The translations under genes and the position numbers were made by a program. A stretch of 64,000 nt of DNA. Origin: Chaetorhynchus papuensis (taxonomy: Eukaryota; Chordata; Aves; Passeriformes; Rhipiduridae). Position 1 is the stretch's first letter. Every line of letters begins with the position of its first letter. The notes under the pieces were generated by a model. The model was not told the DNA's origin, did no database searches, and worked only from the letters and a program-made list of their open reading frames with translations. The stretch is from contig VWYX01000365.1 in assembly GCA_013396525.1 (NCBI GenBank), forward strand, positions 186,001 through 250,000, given 5' to 3'. Positions 33,901 through 48,900 of the stretch are shown one piece after another.

Positions 33901-36900
33901 GGTAGAATCTCAGTCAGACCAGGGATGAGACTTAATGACAAAAATCTTGCAACTGTTTATTCATCAAAAATTAGGAACAAATAAAACAAAAATACTCTAA
34001 CATGAGGCAAGTCCCTTTATGATGGACTAGAAATATGTTTTTCCTGGGCAACTTGGTGAAAAACTGGATGCATTAGACTTGTTCAGGCCTCGTTCCCAAG
34101 GAAAATGAATAACGCAATACTGGCGATATTTGTGTGAAGCCCTGGATGACTTTGACACCTGCCCTGGAAGGTTCAGCCCCCCAGTGAAACATCAGACTCC
34201 CTCTGAGTGGTGGGGGGCAGGACCAGCAGCCAGAGGGTGGCCAGGACCAGCACAGACAACATAACCCACCCCAAACGCAGCAGGGGCAGGTCCCACCAGG
34301 TGCCATCTGCCAGCAGAACCGTGGGCTTACCTGTGGATGATGTGCTGGCTCCGCAGGTAGTCGAGAGCCAGCGCCATCTCACAGATGTACAGTTTGACTG
34401 TCTCCTCAGTGAACTGAACATTTTGCTGCAGGTGGTAGCGCAGGTCACCTCCCAGGAGCAGGTCCACCACCATGAACATGTCCTCCTCGTCCTGGAAGGA
34501 ATACCTGCGGGACCGGCGCCCGGGGAGCAGCTGAGCCTCACAGGGCTCACAGACCCAGCCAGGCTTCTCCCCTCTCCTAATTACACAGCTCCTGTGAGAA
34601 CTGCAAATGGTCACACTACGGGCACAGAATCCCAGAATCATTTGCATTGGAAAAACTCTCTCAGACCATCGAGGCCACCCATTCCCAGCACTGCCAAGGC
34701 CACCAATGACCCATGTCCCCAGCTGCCACAACCACACAGCTTTTAAATTCCTCCAGGGGACTCCACCCTTGCCCTGGGCAGCTGTGCCAGGGCTGGACAG
34801 CCCTTTTGGATGGGCAATTTTCCCCAATATCCACCCTGAGCCTCCCCTGGCCCAGCCGGAGGCCGTTCCCTCTCCTCCTGTCCCTGTTCCCTGGCAGCAG
34901 AGCCCGACCCCCCCCGGCTGCCCCCTCCTGTCAGGGAGTTGTGCAGAGCCACAAGGTCCCCCCTGAGCCTCCTTTGCTCCAGGCTGAGCCCCTTTCCCAG
35001 CTCCCTCAGCCGCTCCTGGGGCTCCAGACCCTTCCCAGCTGTGGACACACTCCAGCCCCTCCAGGTGCTTGCAGTGATGGGCCCAAAACTGAATGTGCAG
35101 CTTTGCTGCTTGCACCTTCACAATCAAGCAAGTCCAGCTCAAGACATTGGCTTGTTTTTTAAATTAATTCCTACACTAAGCAATACTTTCCTGGAAGAGG
35201 TGAGTATCCCAGGGAACGTGCCCCTGCTCACCCTGTCACTGTCCCTGAGCAGCAGTGCTGTGTCAGCCCACCAGTGCAGAGCTCAGGCTCTGTCAGCCAG
35301 ATACGTCAGAGAAACTTCACATTTTCAATTGCAAACAATCTCATAAACCTGCTTAAAATATCTCATCCTATCCTGAAGATGAATTGGAAAACACAACTGC
35401 TAATTTAACCAGATAAACCAGAAAAAGAGATTTATATTTACTGTGGAGTAAACCGCCTCTCTAAATCTGCCGTGGGTCCCACGGGAGACTGACAGCAGTG
35501 GGGATACACCAAAACAACACTCATTGTTATATTTGGTGACTGCAGTTCCAAGGAAAGAGTATGTGGGATTGTATAATACTTATGAATCACTCACTTCTGC
35601 TCCCATCTTAAATGTAGGTTTATTCTAAAACTATGAGCTGAAAGAGTTTGCTATGAGAGCAAGCTCTATCCAGAATTTCATTATTTGTTGGGAAAAACAT
35701 TTGCAATTGCTAAAAAACTGAAAAATATCAATATTAACTCAATTGGCTATTCTGGAGCAATGAATCAACAAAACAAATGTGACACATCTCCCACTTCCAT
35801 CGCTTTGGGTATAAAACTTTCTCAGTTTTTAGAAGTTCTATCTGATTTGAGGAGTGTTTTTTAAAATTAGACCCTAAAACATTGCTCAGTAATGAGGATA
35901 TTTATGCCAGTGCACACACAGTAAGGTCATTATTGAGCAACTTGAAATGTCACTATTTGTAGTGATCTGCTGCTGAAAAAGTTATGAGAGACCTTTGAAT
36001 TATCAGGTGTGTGGCCCTGCGAGCACTGGCGGCGCAGGGGAGGGAGCTGCTCACCAGAGATTCACCAGGAACACGTGCTCGATCTCCTGCAGGATCTCCA
36101 GCTCCCTGAACACGTTGCGCACCTCGTCCCTCTCGATGCACTGCTGCTTGTTCATGTACTTCATGGCGTACATCTTCTCCGTGTCTCTCTTCTGCACGAT
36201 GCACACCTGCGGGGGGGAGGAGAAAAGAGAGTCAGGAACACGTTCCACATCCTCATCTGCTGCTTTAGGGGCTGACACCCACTCTGCTCAGCACCTCACC
36301 CCCCTCAAACATCCCTGATCCCTAGGCTGTGACTTGGCACCAACGGACAGCAGCATCCCTGCTCCCAGCAGAATCCCTGCTCCCAGCAGCATCCCTGCTC
36401 CCAGCACCATGCCCGACTGGGGAGCACATGGGCTGCTCCAGCCCACGGGCCATCGGAACTGCAGCCGCCTCCAGGGCAGGATGGCCGGCTGCGGAGAGCT
36501 TTCCAAGGGGACAGCTTTCCCAACAATTGCATCTGGGAGCTGTGCGAGAGACCTTTCGGCTCGCTGTCTCTGCGTGGTGCGTCAGGCACCGCGGGGCTCC
36601 CTCCCAGCCTCGCCTCCCTGCTGCTCACAGCCGCTGCTGCCCAGCGCAGCACGGTGGGCTCCACCTGCCACGGACATCGCTGTGCTCTGGAACGGGAAAT
36701 AATCCCCTCTGGGCTAGCAGAAAGCGGTTCAAATGCAAATTTGCTACAACAACAACAAACACCTGGCCCAGAGGGATACCCCGAGACTGTCCCCGGAGCC
36801 CCGCTCTGCCGATGGGCACCGATTCCACCGGGTTCCCCACGGCACGGCCTTGGGAGCCTCCCAGCCTCCCTCAGCTCCTCTAGTGACACCTTAATTACCA

Positions 36901-39900
36901 AGGTGACTGTTTTTAAAAGAGCTAATTAGCCAGCACGGTAACTATTTTTAAATGAACTAATGGCATGCCTACATCTGCTATAATTATGTCTGCCCTCTTT
37001 TAATTATCAGACATGCTGGTAATTAGGATGAGCTGGATGCATTCCCCTGGGCAGTTCGGCCACTGCCGCGCTCGGGGCGCAGGGCGGCTCACCCGGGCTG
37101 GCTGCAGGCACAGAGCGCGTCTCACTCGCACCGGGGGGAACAAGGAAAGGGAATTTCTGTGGATGGCAGGAAACCGCAGACAGGTGGGAGCCGCCAACAC
37201 TCCGCACCTCTAAACGCTGCCGTTAATAACCATTTGCAAGTGCTAATGGTGTTCAGTATAATATCATCAAGGACACGCTGCCGCAAGGAGGTGACAAAAT
37301 AATGGCTGGTTATCGTTAGCCTGATAAACGCCGCAATTAGCGATGCACAGGAATTACCAGGATTGTTTTCCGACGTCCTTACAATTACGGTGAGAGCTGA
37401 AAATCAGGTGTTGCAATAACTCTGCACACCTCAGAGCTCACGTTAAGGGCACTTCGTGGGTAGAGTGACCCGAGCTGTCTCCCCGGGTCTGGACCCCTCC
37501 GGTGCCCATGGGCGAGCAGAGCCCATCAACTCCAGCTGCCAGGGACCGTTCCAGGTACAAAACATAAGGGAAAACCTCCTTCATGCAAACTTAATAATGA
37601 TAATAAACGGCCTACCACAACGCACACCACCAGCAGGATCCAGCCCCTGCCTAGAGCAGGCTGAATTGGTTGTACATTCAATAAACCAGGCAAAAATAAC
37701 TTTATGCATTATAAATTCTTTGAGCAGCAAGGCCCTAATAATTTTCCTTTAAAACATGGTCATTGCTGTAGAACTGCTCTGAAAACAACCTCGGGGTAAC
37801 AGCCATCAAGGCACCGAGCAACATTCTCTCCTGATGTCAGTTTATTCCACATTATTGCTGGAAGCTCATTAATTTCTTGGTGGTTTATTATTTAGGTTGT
37901 GACTTGCTGTACCTTAATGAGTATTGCATGTTGTTCTGATGTCATTTGTTTCTTGTTTCTCCACAGTGAAAATGGGAGCCCAGCATAATAAATGAGAAAA
38001 TGATGAAAACTTCATGTACTCTGTAATTATAATAAACGGTTTTCTGCAATGGAACAGCATCACCTCCACACACAGCAGCACCAGTTCCGGGCACTCTGGA
38101 AATGTTTGTTCTCTGATTTCTGGGAAAAAAGTGGATGTCAGTGGAGAGGCCCTTCCTGCAGCTGAACCCCGTGGAATGAGCGGGGGCTGCCCAAGGGCAC
38201 AATGAGCCCCACAGCCGATGGACAGCCGGGGCAGGGGCGCTCTGAGAGCTCCAGCGACGCTCTGTCTGCATCACAGCCATCACCAGGTACTGATCACATT
38301 ACACGGCTCTCGGTCGGGGTCTGACTCAACACCCGGACCGGTGCCGGTGCTGCCTCGGCTGGGCTCAGCCCCTCGGTGCCCCTGTCACAGGCGGGGACCA
38401 TTCCCAAGGTGCCCCTGCTTCCAGAAATGCATCAATGTGCTTGTGTCCCCCAAAAATGTCAGTGACACAAGACGTATCTTTTTCTTTTTGTGCTTCTCCT
38501 TTCATGTATCTGTTCCTGAGGAAGGAATAAACATCTGTTTGGTCACAAGTCAAGAGTGCATTTTTAAAATTAATCCATTTTCAGGCAAGTCTACGATGCA
38601 GAGCAAGGCAAGAAGCAGAAATGACTCTGTCCTCATTCTGCACAATGCAGCCACACAAAGGGAATGAATGTTTGGTGGTTAAACACAGCCATTAGGAAAA
38701 ACGAGTGGAACGGAGCCAGCCCTGCGAGGCAGAAGGCGGGCAGCAGCTGGGAGCGGATTGCTCAAGACACGGCACATAAAAGCTTTCAGAGAGTCCCAGA
38801 TACCCGAGCGTTCCGCCGCTGCCAAAGGGGTTTGGTGCAGCCGCCCGCAAGGCAGCGAGGGCTGGAGCCCCCAGCCACGATTCCAGCCGGAGAGGGGCAG
38901 GAAACACCTCCCGAGCCCACCTCGGCCCGCGGGCCGAGGCTGCCACAACGCCTGTAGGCACCCGAGCTGGCAAATCGTCTGAATCCCAGCACTTCCCAGC
39001 CGGGTGCACTTCCTCAAGTGCCCTTTGCCTTTTCTCCTTTAGAAATCCAGTAACCTTCCCCCCTGCTAACTGTGAAGGAATTCATCGGGCTGAAATCCCC
39101 ACTCAGATGAGAGGTCACCTAATCATTTAATAGCCTGTCCTGACTTAGCCTTGTTACACAGGGACAGCTCAATTTCCTGGGCTCCAACAGAAGCCAGTGG
39201 CTGCATCCCGGGCAGGATCCACGCCGCTGGCAAACAGCGGGGATCGCTCTGCCTCGGCTGCACAAAGACACTGCTGCCTTCTGCACATGCAGAGGTCACC
39301 CAAAGTGAAGGTACCCACGACCCCTGAGGGACGTCACCGTCACGGCTGGTGCACAAACCCACAGCTGACTCAGGGATCCGTCTTTCGGGTCTGACCTGGG
39401 AGCAGTGGGTTTCCTTCTTGAATTTCCCTTTCTTTGGGTCCTGCCTTTGTAAGACGAGACCGATGCCCTGTAATCCTTGCACACACAGACGCTCTGTTGA
39501 CTCTGGCTCAGAGCCACTGGGACATTTCAGTGCACAAGCCTGGATTTCACTTTTTCAGTTTTTAGAGCAGAGTCAAGGCTTAGAGTCAGCCAACACTACA
39601 CACCTACATCAAACACCTTAATCCCACCCAGTTCTGAACCGGGGCCAGACACTGCTCTAGTTTATAAAAATGCTAATTTGCAGTGGTTGCACCTTGCCCA
39701 CATATACTGTTTTCTCCTCCAGCTTCTGGTGGGTGTTTATCCCTCCCTGTCTTCTCCAGTATCTACAGAACTGCCATTTTACCAGACAGGTTGAAATTTG
39801 AACTGCAGAGCATTAACATAAAATTCCCCACGACACCCAGAAGCATCAGCAGGCTTTGGGACTGCCTGGGGAAGGAAGTCTCTGCTATGGGGGACGCAGG

Positions 39901-42900
39901 CAGCAGCCTCAGGAAGGAAGGAGGAGATTTTGCAGGAGGAAACAGGAGATTTGCAGCCTCTGGAGCAGGAAGAACTATGTCTTTCATTCTGAAGGACCAG
40001 GAGCAGTGAGAAGGCACTTACCACGATGTAGAAACAGCTCAAGCTTTTTGGACAACTGATTTCATTTTTGAACACTAAATTTTACTTTGGAGACAGACTG
40101 CAAGGGCAAGGACAAGCTGGATAATTGTGCTCACTGGTTTCCTGAGCTTGTTGAGCAAAGAGCAAAGCAGGTGAGAAAGGCTTTACTGCACCTATGCACT
40201 GCCGAAAGAATAACCTCAATATTGACTTTAACAAGTTCATCTCCTTTAGCCAAGTTCTCTTTTAAGTGGCTCAGCTCTTACACCCAGACATCATTCACTT
40301 TTCCCAGGGTCTTCATCCTTTAGAAAGTGGCTGGAGGGAAATCCCTGTCACCCAGCACCCCCAGGACCCCTCTGCTTTGCTCTTGTACCAAGAACTGCAG
40401 GCAGAATCTTGCCAATTATCTATTAAAAAAAAAAAAATCATTTAAACTCTCAGCTGCTATCAGGGAAGCTGCAAACAGGGATCACTCTGTTCTGGACATG
40501 GCCACAGCTGCACAGGACACAGAACTACTTCCCTGGCATTTAAATGCATCTTTGTATCCGTCCTGTATTATGATGGTGCCGTTGGCAACTAAAATACAAC
40601 CCTTCCCTGGTAATTAGCATCTGTGTAATACTGGTAATCAAAAAGTTCATAATAATTTGTTCTACAATTCTCACAAATATTAAGGATAAAATCAGCTAAT
40701 CCGATTTCTTTTTAGGCATAGCCAAGAGATCAAAGCTTAAAGCTGCCTCGCAGGTGTGTCTGCAGTGCTGTAATTACAGTATCAGGGATTTGTTATGCGC
40801 ATGAACCATGGGAACAGCTGGATGAAGCTCTGCTGGAAGCATCTGCCACAGGCACCCCCAGGAGCAGCTCCCCTACAAGAGCAGGCCTAGAAGGGGACAC
40901 AGCCCCTCAGGGGTGCTGCTGGTCCCTGCAAGGGGCTCCCCCTCCACGGATGCTGACCCAGAGCTTGGTGCCATGAGCACGAGAGGCTGGAAACACCAAA
41001 GGCTGCCAGCACCTGCCTGTGCAGCCCCTCTCCATCCCTTCAGGGCTGGTCCCAGGGAGGGAGCCCTGGGCAAGGCAGATCCTTTCAGACCTACCCTTAG
41101 CAGGCAATGGGTCTGGTAAAACTCAGCGTGAACTGTGGCCCCAGGCAAAGCTGCACACAACCTGCCCATGACAGTGGCACTCGCCCCCCCCGTGCTCAGC
41201 GAGGACTCCTGACTGCAACTCTGTCTGATCCTGAATAAAAACACACTTTGAATCCATCAAAACCCTGCACTGCTGGACTATGCAGCTTATTTAAGCAGCA
41301 CTTTGTCCTGGAACAGCTCTGAGAGCAGCGTCTCTGGCAGTGTTTCTCCCAGCTATTAATTCCAGCACACAAAGACCCATTTGCCAGACCAGGACATCTG
41401 CTGCCATTCCCACGGCCACCTTTCCTGCGTGCCAGTGACCCAGCCCGGGGGACACAAGCAAGTGATGGCTGCTGGCTGTGACAACAGCACTCCTCAGCCT
41501 TTCCATCCAGCTCACAGAAGGGTTTGGGCTGGAAGGGGCCTTAGAGCCCACCCAGTGCCACCACTGCCATGGCAGGGACACCTCCCACTGTCCCAGGCTG
41601 CTCCCAGCCCCAATGTCCAGCCTGGCCTTGGACACTGCCAGTGATCCAGGGGCAGCCCCAGCTGCTCTGGGCACCCTGTGCCAGGGCCTGCCCACCCTCC
41701 CAGGGAACAATTCCTGCCCAATATCCCATCTAAAACTCTAAAGCTGCAGTGGTAGCCAAACAAGTGTGACCCTCAGGAGCCATGCTCTAAGTACGAGATT
41801 AGCAGCTCAACAAATCTGCCTTCACATCTTCAAGTGCTGAAGTTGTTTCCATTTCCAAACACCTTGCCACATTTCCCTCCTTAAGATATTTTTCATGGAG
41901 ACTTACAACTTTAGTTTTTCCCTGCTGAAAAGCTGTGCTTTTCCACAAGATTGATGGACTCGTTTGTCAGAACACCATAAATCATTAAAATCTCTTTTAT
42001 GCAGCACTGCTGTTTGCTGCAGCCAAGTTGTAACAGCAGCTGATGAAACTTTTATTCATAGCAAGCCTGTTGGTGTTTCCAGGTCGTGTCAACACTTCCA
42101 TAAAAAATCTCTTTCTCAGTTGCTTATGCTAGAGCCAAAAAAGTCTTCTGACCCAAAATAACACCTGCTGTTCTCAACAGCACCTCAGTGTGCTGTACAT
42201 CAGAGGATCCTAAAATCCCAGACTGGATTGGGTTGGAAGGGACCTTAAAGATCCAACTCCACCCCCTGCCGTGGCAGGGACACCTCTCACTGTCCCAGGC
42301 TGCTCCCAGCCCCAATGTCCAGCCTGGCCTTGGGCACTGCCAGGGATCCAGGGGCAGCCACAGCTGCTCTGGGCAATCTCAACAGCTTCAATCTGGAGTC
42401 CTAAGGATGTGCTCCTGTGCGTCTCCCATGCAGGTCCACAGACCTCCCTGAGGCTCAGCAGACCCCTGTGGATCTGCACCACCTCTGGGTGTGCCCAGCA
42501 CTCCGTGTTCTGCCGAAGGACACCACACATGCAGGTGCAGCTGGAGTGGCTCAAAACAGGGGCAAAGCTACGCTTGTTCATGTTTTTTGGGGGTTTTTTT
42601 CCAGAATGAGCCTTATTCTGTCTTGCTCACACAAATGGGACAACCAGCACACTGAAACTATGTTGGGAAAAGCTCTCCTCATTGGTACCCTGCAAACAGG
42701 GAGCCAGGGCCTTTCAGCTGGTGTCTAACTGGGAACATTTCCTAATTTCCCTGCAAGAAATCATGGAAGGGGGGGTGCAGAATGTTATCTACAAGGTCTG
42801 AATCCCATGATTGAATGCAATTTAAGGTGGTTCAGAGTAAGCATTTCCCTTTAATGTCACGCTGAGAAAATAAGGTCCCATCAGACATTAAGCAGATGTT

Positions 42901-45900
42901 TCTGTAATTGAGTTTGGATATGGGGGATTATTTGACTTGCAGCTCCAAAACACGTGTATTCTTTTCCTCAGGAGAGACACTAATCCAAATAAACAAGGAG
43001 AAACTGAAGAAGTGACCGCAGAGAAACCTAAAGAACAAAAAGGAAAGAGGAGTATTTTTCTTTGCTTTTACTTGTCCTTTTCTCCACCTCTCCCCCTGCG
43101 TGCCCTGTGTGGCCTCATCACCAGCCAGGCACCCCAAACCTGGTGTCTTCACTCAATGTTAAAACAGAAATGTAGACATTTGGGATCATCCTTTGGCCAC
43201 AGCCTTGAGCACATCTCTGGTGTGGCTTTGCTGACCCCCAGGCCATGGAGCAGCCCCCGGGGAGGTTGCAGAGGGGATGGGCTGTGCCTCCACCGTGCGG
43301 ACAGCTCTGCCACCAGCAGGGAGGAGGACAGCCCGGGAGATGTGTTCTGGAGCTGTCACACTTCCTACGGAAAGGCTGTCAGGCATCTACATTTTCGTCT
43401 GGCTTTAATCACATGCTCAGAGATCTCTGCTGGGCTTTTCTTTCCCAATAATTAAAGTAGAATGATGAAAACTCAGACCAACCTGCAGAGATCCCCGAAG
43501 ACGCTGTGACCCATCTTTCTGCCTTTTGGGTGGATCCAAACCTGGATCCAGCATTTCCTCCAGCTCAGCAGCACTCCACAGATTTACACGAGGACCTGGA
43601 CCCCTGTGCACAACCACAGCTAACGAGTGTTTTCTGAATAAATTGTGCAATGTTTTCCTGTGGGTGACACACATTTTGAGTTATGCCTAGCATTTGGAGC
43701 CATCTCTCCTAAGGCCAAAACTACATTCTGTGATAGGCTGGTTAAAGAGGCAAAATTATTTTTTTTAGCTATCTATTTGACAGATATTGGGAACAGAAAG
43801 AAATCTAATTACTTCCAATGAAGATTGGAGGGCCTTATTTAATCTCTGAATGTAAATTGATGTTGAAGTTCCCTGACCCCAAGGCAAGAACACTCGCTGT
43901 GCTATTTCGAAAAGCCTCATCACTCATCATGATCCGGCCCTGACGGGCGCTGGCATCGAGACCCAAGTGGCCCCAGTGTCCTCGTTTGTGCTGCTGCCAC
44001 AACACGCCCCCAGGCACCAGAGTTTCCCTTCTGTGCTGAAAGAAATAAACACAGGTCTTTCTTTTCAGCCAAGAAAGAAGGGGATACTCAGGTTTCACAG
44101 TGCAAAACCCTCAGGAGGAATCAGTGCCACTTGCAGCCAAATGCTTCATTTTCCCTTGGCAGAAGCTTGCTCCTTTGAGCTGGTCTTTACCACCAGGCTG
44201 CACAAAGGGATCGGCCCTGCAAGAGCAGCTGCAGAGGCTGGGGAGATGGAGATGGAGATCCCTCCCAGAGCGGGGCACAGGGGCTGTGATGTGCCTGGAC
44301 ACTGACAAAACCCCTGCTCCTCCTGGCTGGTCTCCTTCCTCCCCCACTGCAGCCGCCCCACCGGCCACGCCTGAGCAGCCACCGTCAGACAAGGGCAGCC
44401 TGTCCCCAAGGAGCCTTCACAAGCCTCGCTGTCAAACCTACCAAACAGCACTTAATTACATCAAGCTACCAGGAATAAGGAATAAGCTTTATATTTCTCC
44501 GTATTTCCAGGGATGGGACCCCTCTGCCCAGGAACACCCTGCAAATCTTAAAATCACAGAATCACAGAATGCCTTGGGTTGGGAGGGACCCCAAAGCTCA
44601 TCCCATACCACCCCTGCCATGGGCAGGGACACCTTCCTCTACCTCAGGCTGCTCCAGGCTGCATCCAGCGTGGCCTTGGACACTCTCAGGGATCCACGGG
44701 CAGCCACAGCTGCTCTGGGCAACAATCTTAATCTCTCTGACAAGCCCAAAGACAGTAGCAGGGGCTAAAATCGAGTTGCAGAGCAGAGCAGAGCTGGTCT
44801 GAGAGCCCGAGGGTGCAGCAGCCACCCAGACCTCTGCGAGGGGCACACGGGGCACAATCCCAGCATGGGGCGAGAGGTGGCCAAAGCTCCTGTGTCCTGG
44901 CAAGCAGCAGTTGGCCAGCTGGCAGTCGGGAGAATGGGTTGGTGTTAGGTAATCTTCACTGAGGTTTGGTTTAACTGCACCACTTGCTGCACATAAACAG
45001 ACAAGTATTTCATACTGCATTGCCCTTTATTGAGAGGAATTTTTAGCATTTACTTTTAAAAAGAATTTTTAGATCAAAAGTAATAATATGGCACAACAAT
45101 CTTACTGCAACTCTGAGAGAACGACAGGAACAGAAGGAATCTCAATGGATTTTGGACATAAATAGTAAGTAAACGGGAGGTGAGGGTGGAAAGCAGAGAC
45201 ACAAAAGGCTTCTGTTCAATAAATATGGTTTCTTTCCATGCTTTTCCTTCTTTTAAAAAAATATCATGGACTTACAGTCCAAAGTGTTTTCTGAAGGGAG
45301 GTAGCATCCCTGATCATACAGATAAAATACAGTCTATCCCAAATGTGATGGGTCAGTAAGAATAAAAGTGTTAAGAAAAAGTAAGAAAAGCCAATTTGCA
45401 ATTGTCAAAGTGATCCTGTAGTTACAGTTTCATTTCAGAGAACAAAATGGCCAGTTGGTATGAGAATGGAAAGCTCTAAATTTAGAATTCATCAACATTT
45501 TCACTCCTGATATTTTTATTTTATGGAACTATTGAAACAGATGTGACTTTGCTATGCACATTACATAAATAACAATGTTCAGGCCTTTTCAGCAGGTGAC
45601 CCTTGCTGGGTTGTACCTGAGGGCCCCTCACCCCTCACCCTGGCCTTGGCAACAGCATCACTGATGGAAAGAGCCAGGGGGAAGGAACCCAAACCCACCA
45701 AAAATCACACCCTAATACCTATGCTGCTCACAACCATGTTCTGTATTTCCTGGCCATTTTCTCAGGAGCCCTTTGCAGTGACAGCATGAGCAGCCTGACC
45801 TTTCCCTCGGCCCATCCTCAGCTGCCCTGTTTCCCCAGTGCTGAGAGTGGTGTTGAGCACAGAGATACATCAACAGAGACAGAAAGAGCAGGTGCCATGA

Positions 45901-48900
45901 GAATTACCCATTTCTGTCTCTTCCTCCCAAATCAATGCACCAGTCCTGGGCAGAGAAGGCAGTGTGGAGCAAAGCAGTCACAGGGCACAGCTCCTCAGGG
46001 AGGTCTCTGGTTCTGGAGAGCAGGGACCCCAAACACAGCCCCTGCCTGACCGAGCCCACGCCCGGGGTGTGGGGGCTACATGCAAGGCACCTGCTCAGCT
46101 GGACGAGACACCCAACCCTCCACACAACCTTTCCCATCCACCTCTAAAGGCCTATCCCACAGCAGTTTTTCCCATATCCTCTTCTTGCCCACCTCTACAG
46201 TCCCCCAACACTGTTCATCTGGGAAACAAGGCAAATCACCGCCTTAGAGGACAGGAGAAGAGGCCATTTCAAAGGAGAAAGACTGGCAGGAAAACTGGGA
46301 GGAATAAAAGCACCTGGTGTGCTCATCACTGGGAAGGACACTTCCTAGCAAGCCTGGCCCACATGCAGGCCCTGTCCCACGCCAGTCCCAGCACTGCCAC
46401 TCAGTCCAGGTGCCCAACATAGGCTGCGGCTCCCTCCGACCGCGGCAAAATTATGTCAAATGCCTCGTCACAACACTCGTTTCTATTGTTAGCTGTGCAC
46501 CAGTTGCATCAGTTTCCGCTTCTATTTTTCATGTTCCCTCTTTAATTCATTGCTGAGACACAGGAAATCCCAACGGCCTTGTAGTGGCTTGTGGGCAGCT
46601 CCTGCCTTCACCACAGAAAAACCAGAGCAGAACTGCATCCAGCCTTGTGGAGCTGTGTCCACACAACTCCCATGAGATCCAGATCAGCTCCTCAGCAGCG
46701 CACGGACACTTCAGTGGGAATTCATGAACTTTAGACACACGAGAAGAAATACATCCTGAAAAGAAGAGGAGAAAGTCTCCTTCCACAGACACCACTGACT
46801 GATGGAACTGCCCAGAGTGACAACAGGGTACACCCATAATGCTCTGGACAAACCCAGGCAGTATTTTCCTTAACAAACTCTATTTGCTGTATCATGCTGA
46901 TGTATTTATAATTTCATAGGAACCGAGGACATTGCTCCTTATCATTTATGACATTAAGTGGTTTGTAATTGGATTGTCCAACCATGAGCATTAACACAAC
47001 ATCCCAAACTCACAAGCTGCAGCTTCCAAGGACCTGTAGATGACCTCGATGTCCAACACAGCTTCAATTTTGTTGTTGCCAAAAGCTGCATCTGACGCTG
47101 GAACCTTCCATCTCTCAGTTCCATTTACGAGCTGGTGGGGGTGTGTGCTATGATGGCTTGTCAGAACAAAAACAACATCCAAATGCTGGTCACATTTCAG
47201 CCTCTGAGAAATTTATAATTATCATTAGTGACAAAGGATGGATTTTTTACTTTAGAAGTGAGAGGTTTTAACGTTGGCCATGTGAGAGCTGCAGTCTGGT
47301 GTGGCTGTGTGGCCCATGCTGAGGGCAGGAGGGGCCTCTGCCAGCGGCACACAGCAGAACGGGAGGTTCTCCTGAGGGCAGTGCTAACAGAACAATAATC
47401 AGATTTCCAATTACTAATCTGATCAATGCCAAAACATTCTGCTCTTTGTCCTTACAGATGGATGTTTATAGAATTCAGCGATGCATTTAGGCTACGTCTC
47501 ACAGAATCACAGAATCCTTTCAGTAGGAAAAGACCTCCAAGATCGAGGTCCAATCTTTGACCAAATGCCACCCTGCCAACCAGAGCAGAGCACTGAGTGC
47601 CACGTCCTGTCATTCCTTGAACACCACTAGGCAGGGATGGGGACTCCACCACCTCCCTGGGTAGCCTATTCCAATGTTTCTCCACAGCCAGGTCACCGTG
47701 ACCCAGCTCCATCCTCCCCTGCTCCTGCTGCAACTCCTCTTCCTCCCGCTCCCGTAACGCTTGCAGCTCTCTGTCCCCTTCCCCACCGCGAGGCCAGCCC
47801 TTCTCACAAAGGGTCAGGGCTGGATTCAGGCACATCTGCCACTCAACAGGCAGCATATGTTCATCTATAACAAGGTTTCCTTAATCAAAGACCCCAAAAT
47901 GTGATCTCTTTTGGGTTCAGGAGGGGAGGGGGAGCAGGGAGGGTGTGGGTGGATTTTGTTGTAGAATCTAATGCTGAAAAAACTCATCTAAGAGCCAGGA
48001 AGAACCTGAGCAGCCAACTGCTATCGAGCCTCGATGCACACACAGGAATTCAGGTGAGAAAACACTCCTGCTGACACAAGGCACAGCGAGCTCTCCCTGC
48101 TCCAGCGGCAGGAGCTGCCTTGTGGTCCCGCCCCGATGCCGTTCCTGCTCCCAGACGGAGCGGAGCCGCTGCCGGGTGCTGAGGATGCAGCCCGTCCAGC
48201 CAGCCACCGCAGGGCATCCATCCACCGCCTGTGCCACAGCCAAGCCACCGGGGGACATCAGCCTGCCCTGAGCCACGGCCACGCTCCAGCCCCCGCTGCT
48301 GGCAGTGCCAGCCCCGTGGAGCCCTGCAGGGCTGGCCCAGGGCCATCGGTGCGGTTCGGGTGGAGCACGATGCCTCTGCCCTCTGCTCTCTCACAGCCCT
48401 TTCCTGTCCACAGGTCCCTGGCTGCTGGAGTGGGGCTCCATCCCACCTCCCATCCCACCTGCACTCCCACACTGGCGTGACTCGCCCACAGGGAATGACG
48501 GGGGCCCAAATAAACCCCAGGCACTTCCCAATGCAAATGTTAATAAGGCACCGGGTGTGTAACAATAACAAAAGTGGGCAAAAAAAGTGTTTGAGAAATC
48601 ACTGTCTTTTGAAGTCTGATCTTTCAGAAACCCCAAACAGGTCCCCAGTGGGGAAGTGCAGGATAAATCCCGGCTCCTTGCAGCTGAGCTCACTGCTCAC
48701 TCAGTCAGTCCAGACCATTCAGTGGCACTTCCCACTCTGTAATTTTCCTGCTGCTGCCCCCACAACCTGAGATGCGGACAGTGAGGCAGTGCTGGACCCC
48801 ATCACCACTGCAGCTTTTGTGCTCTGCCACTCTCCCGTGGCTTTTACCGATGACACGCTCACAGCTTAGCAACATCCACGAAAGAAGAAAAACCACTTGG

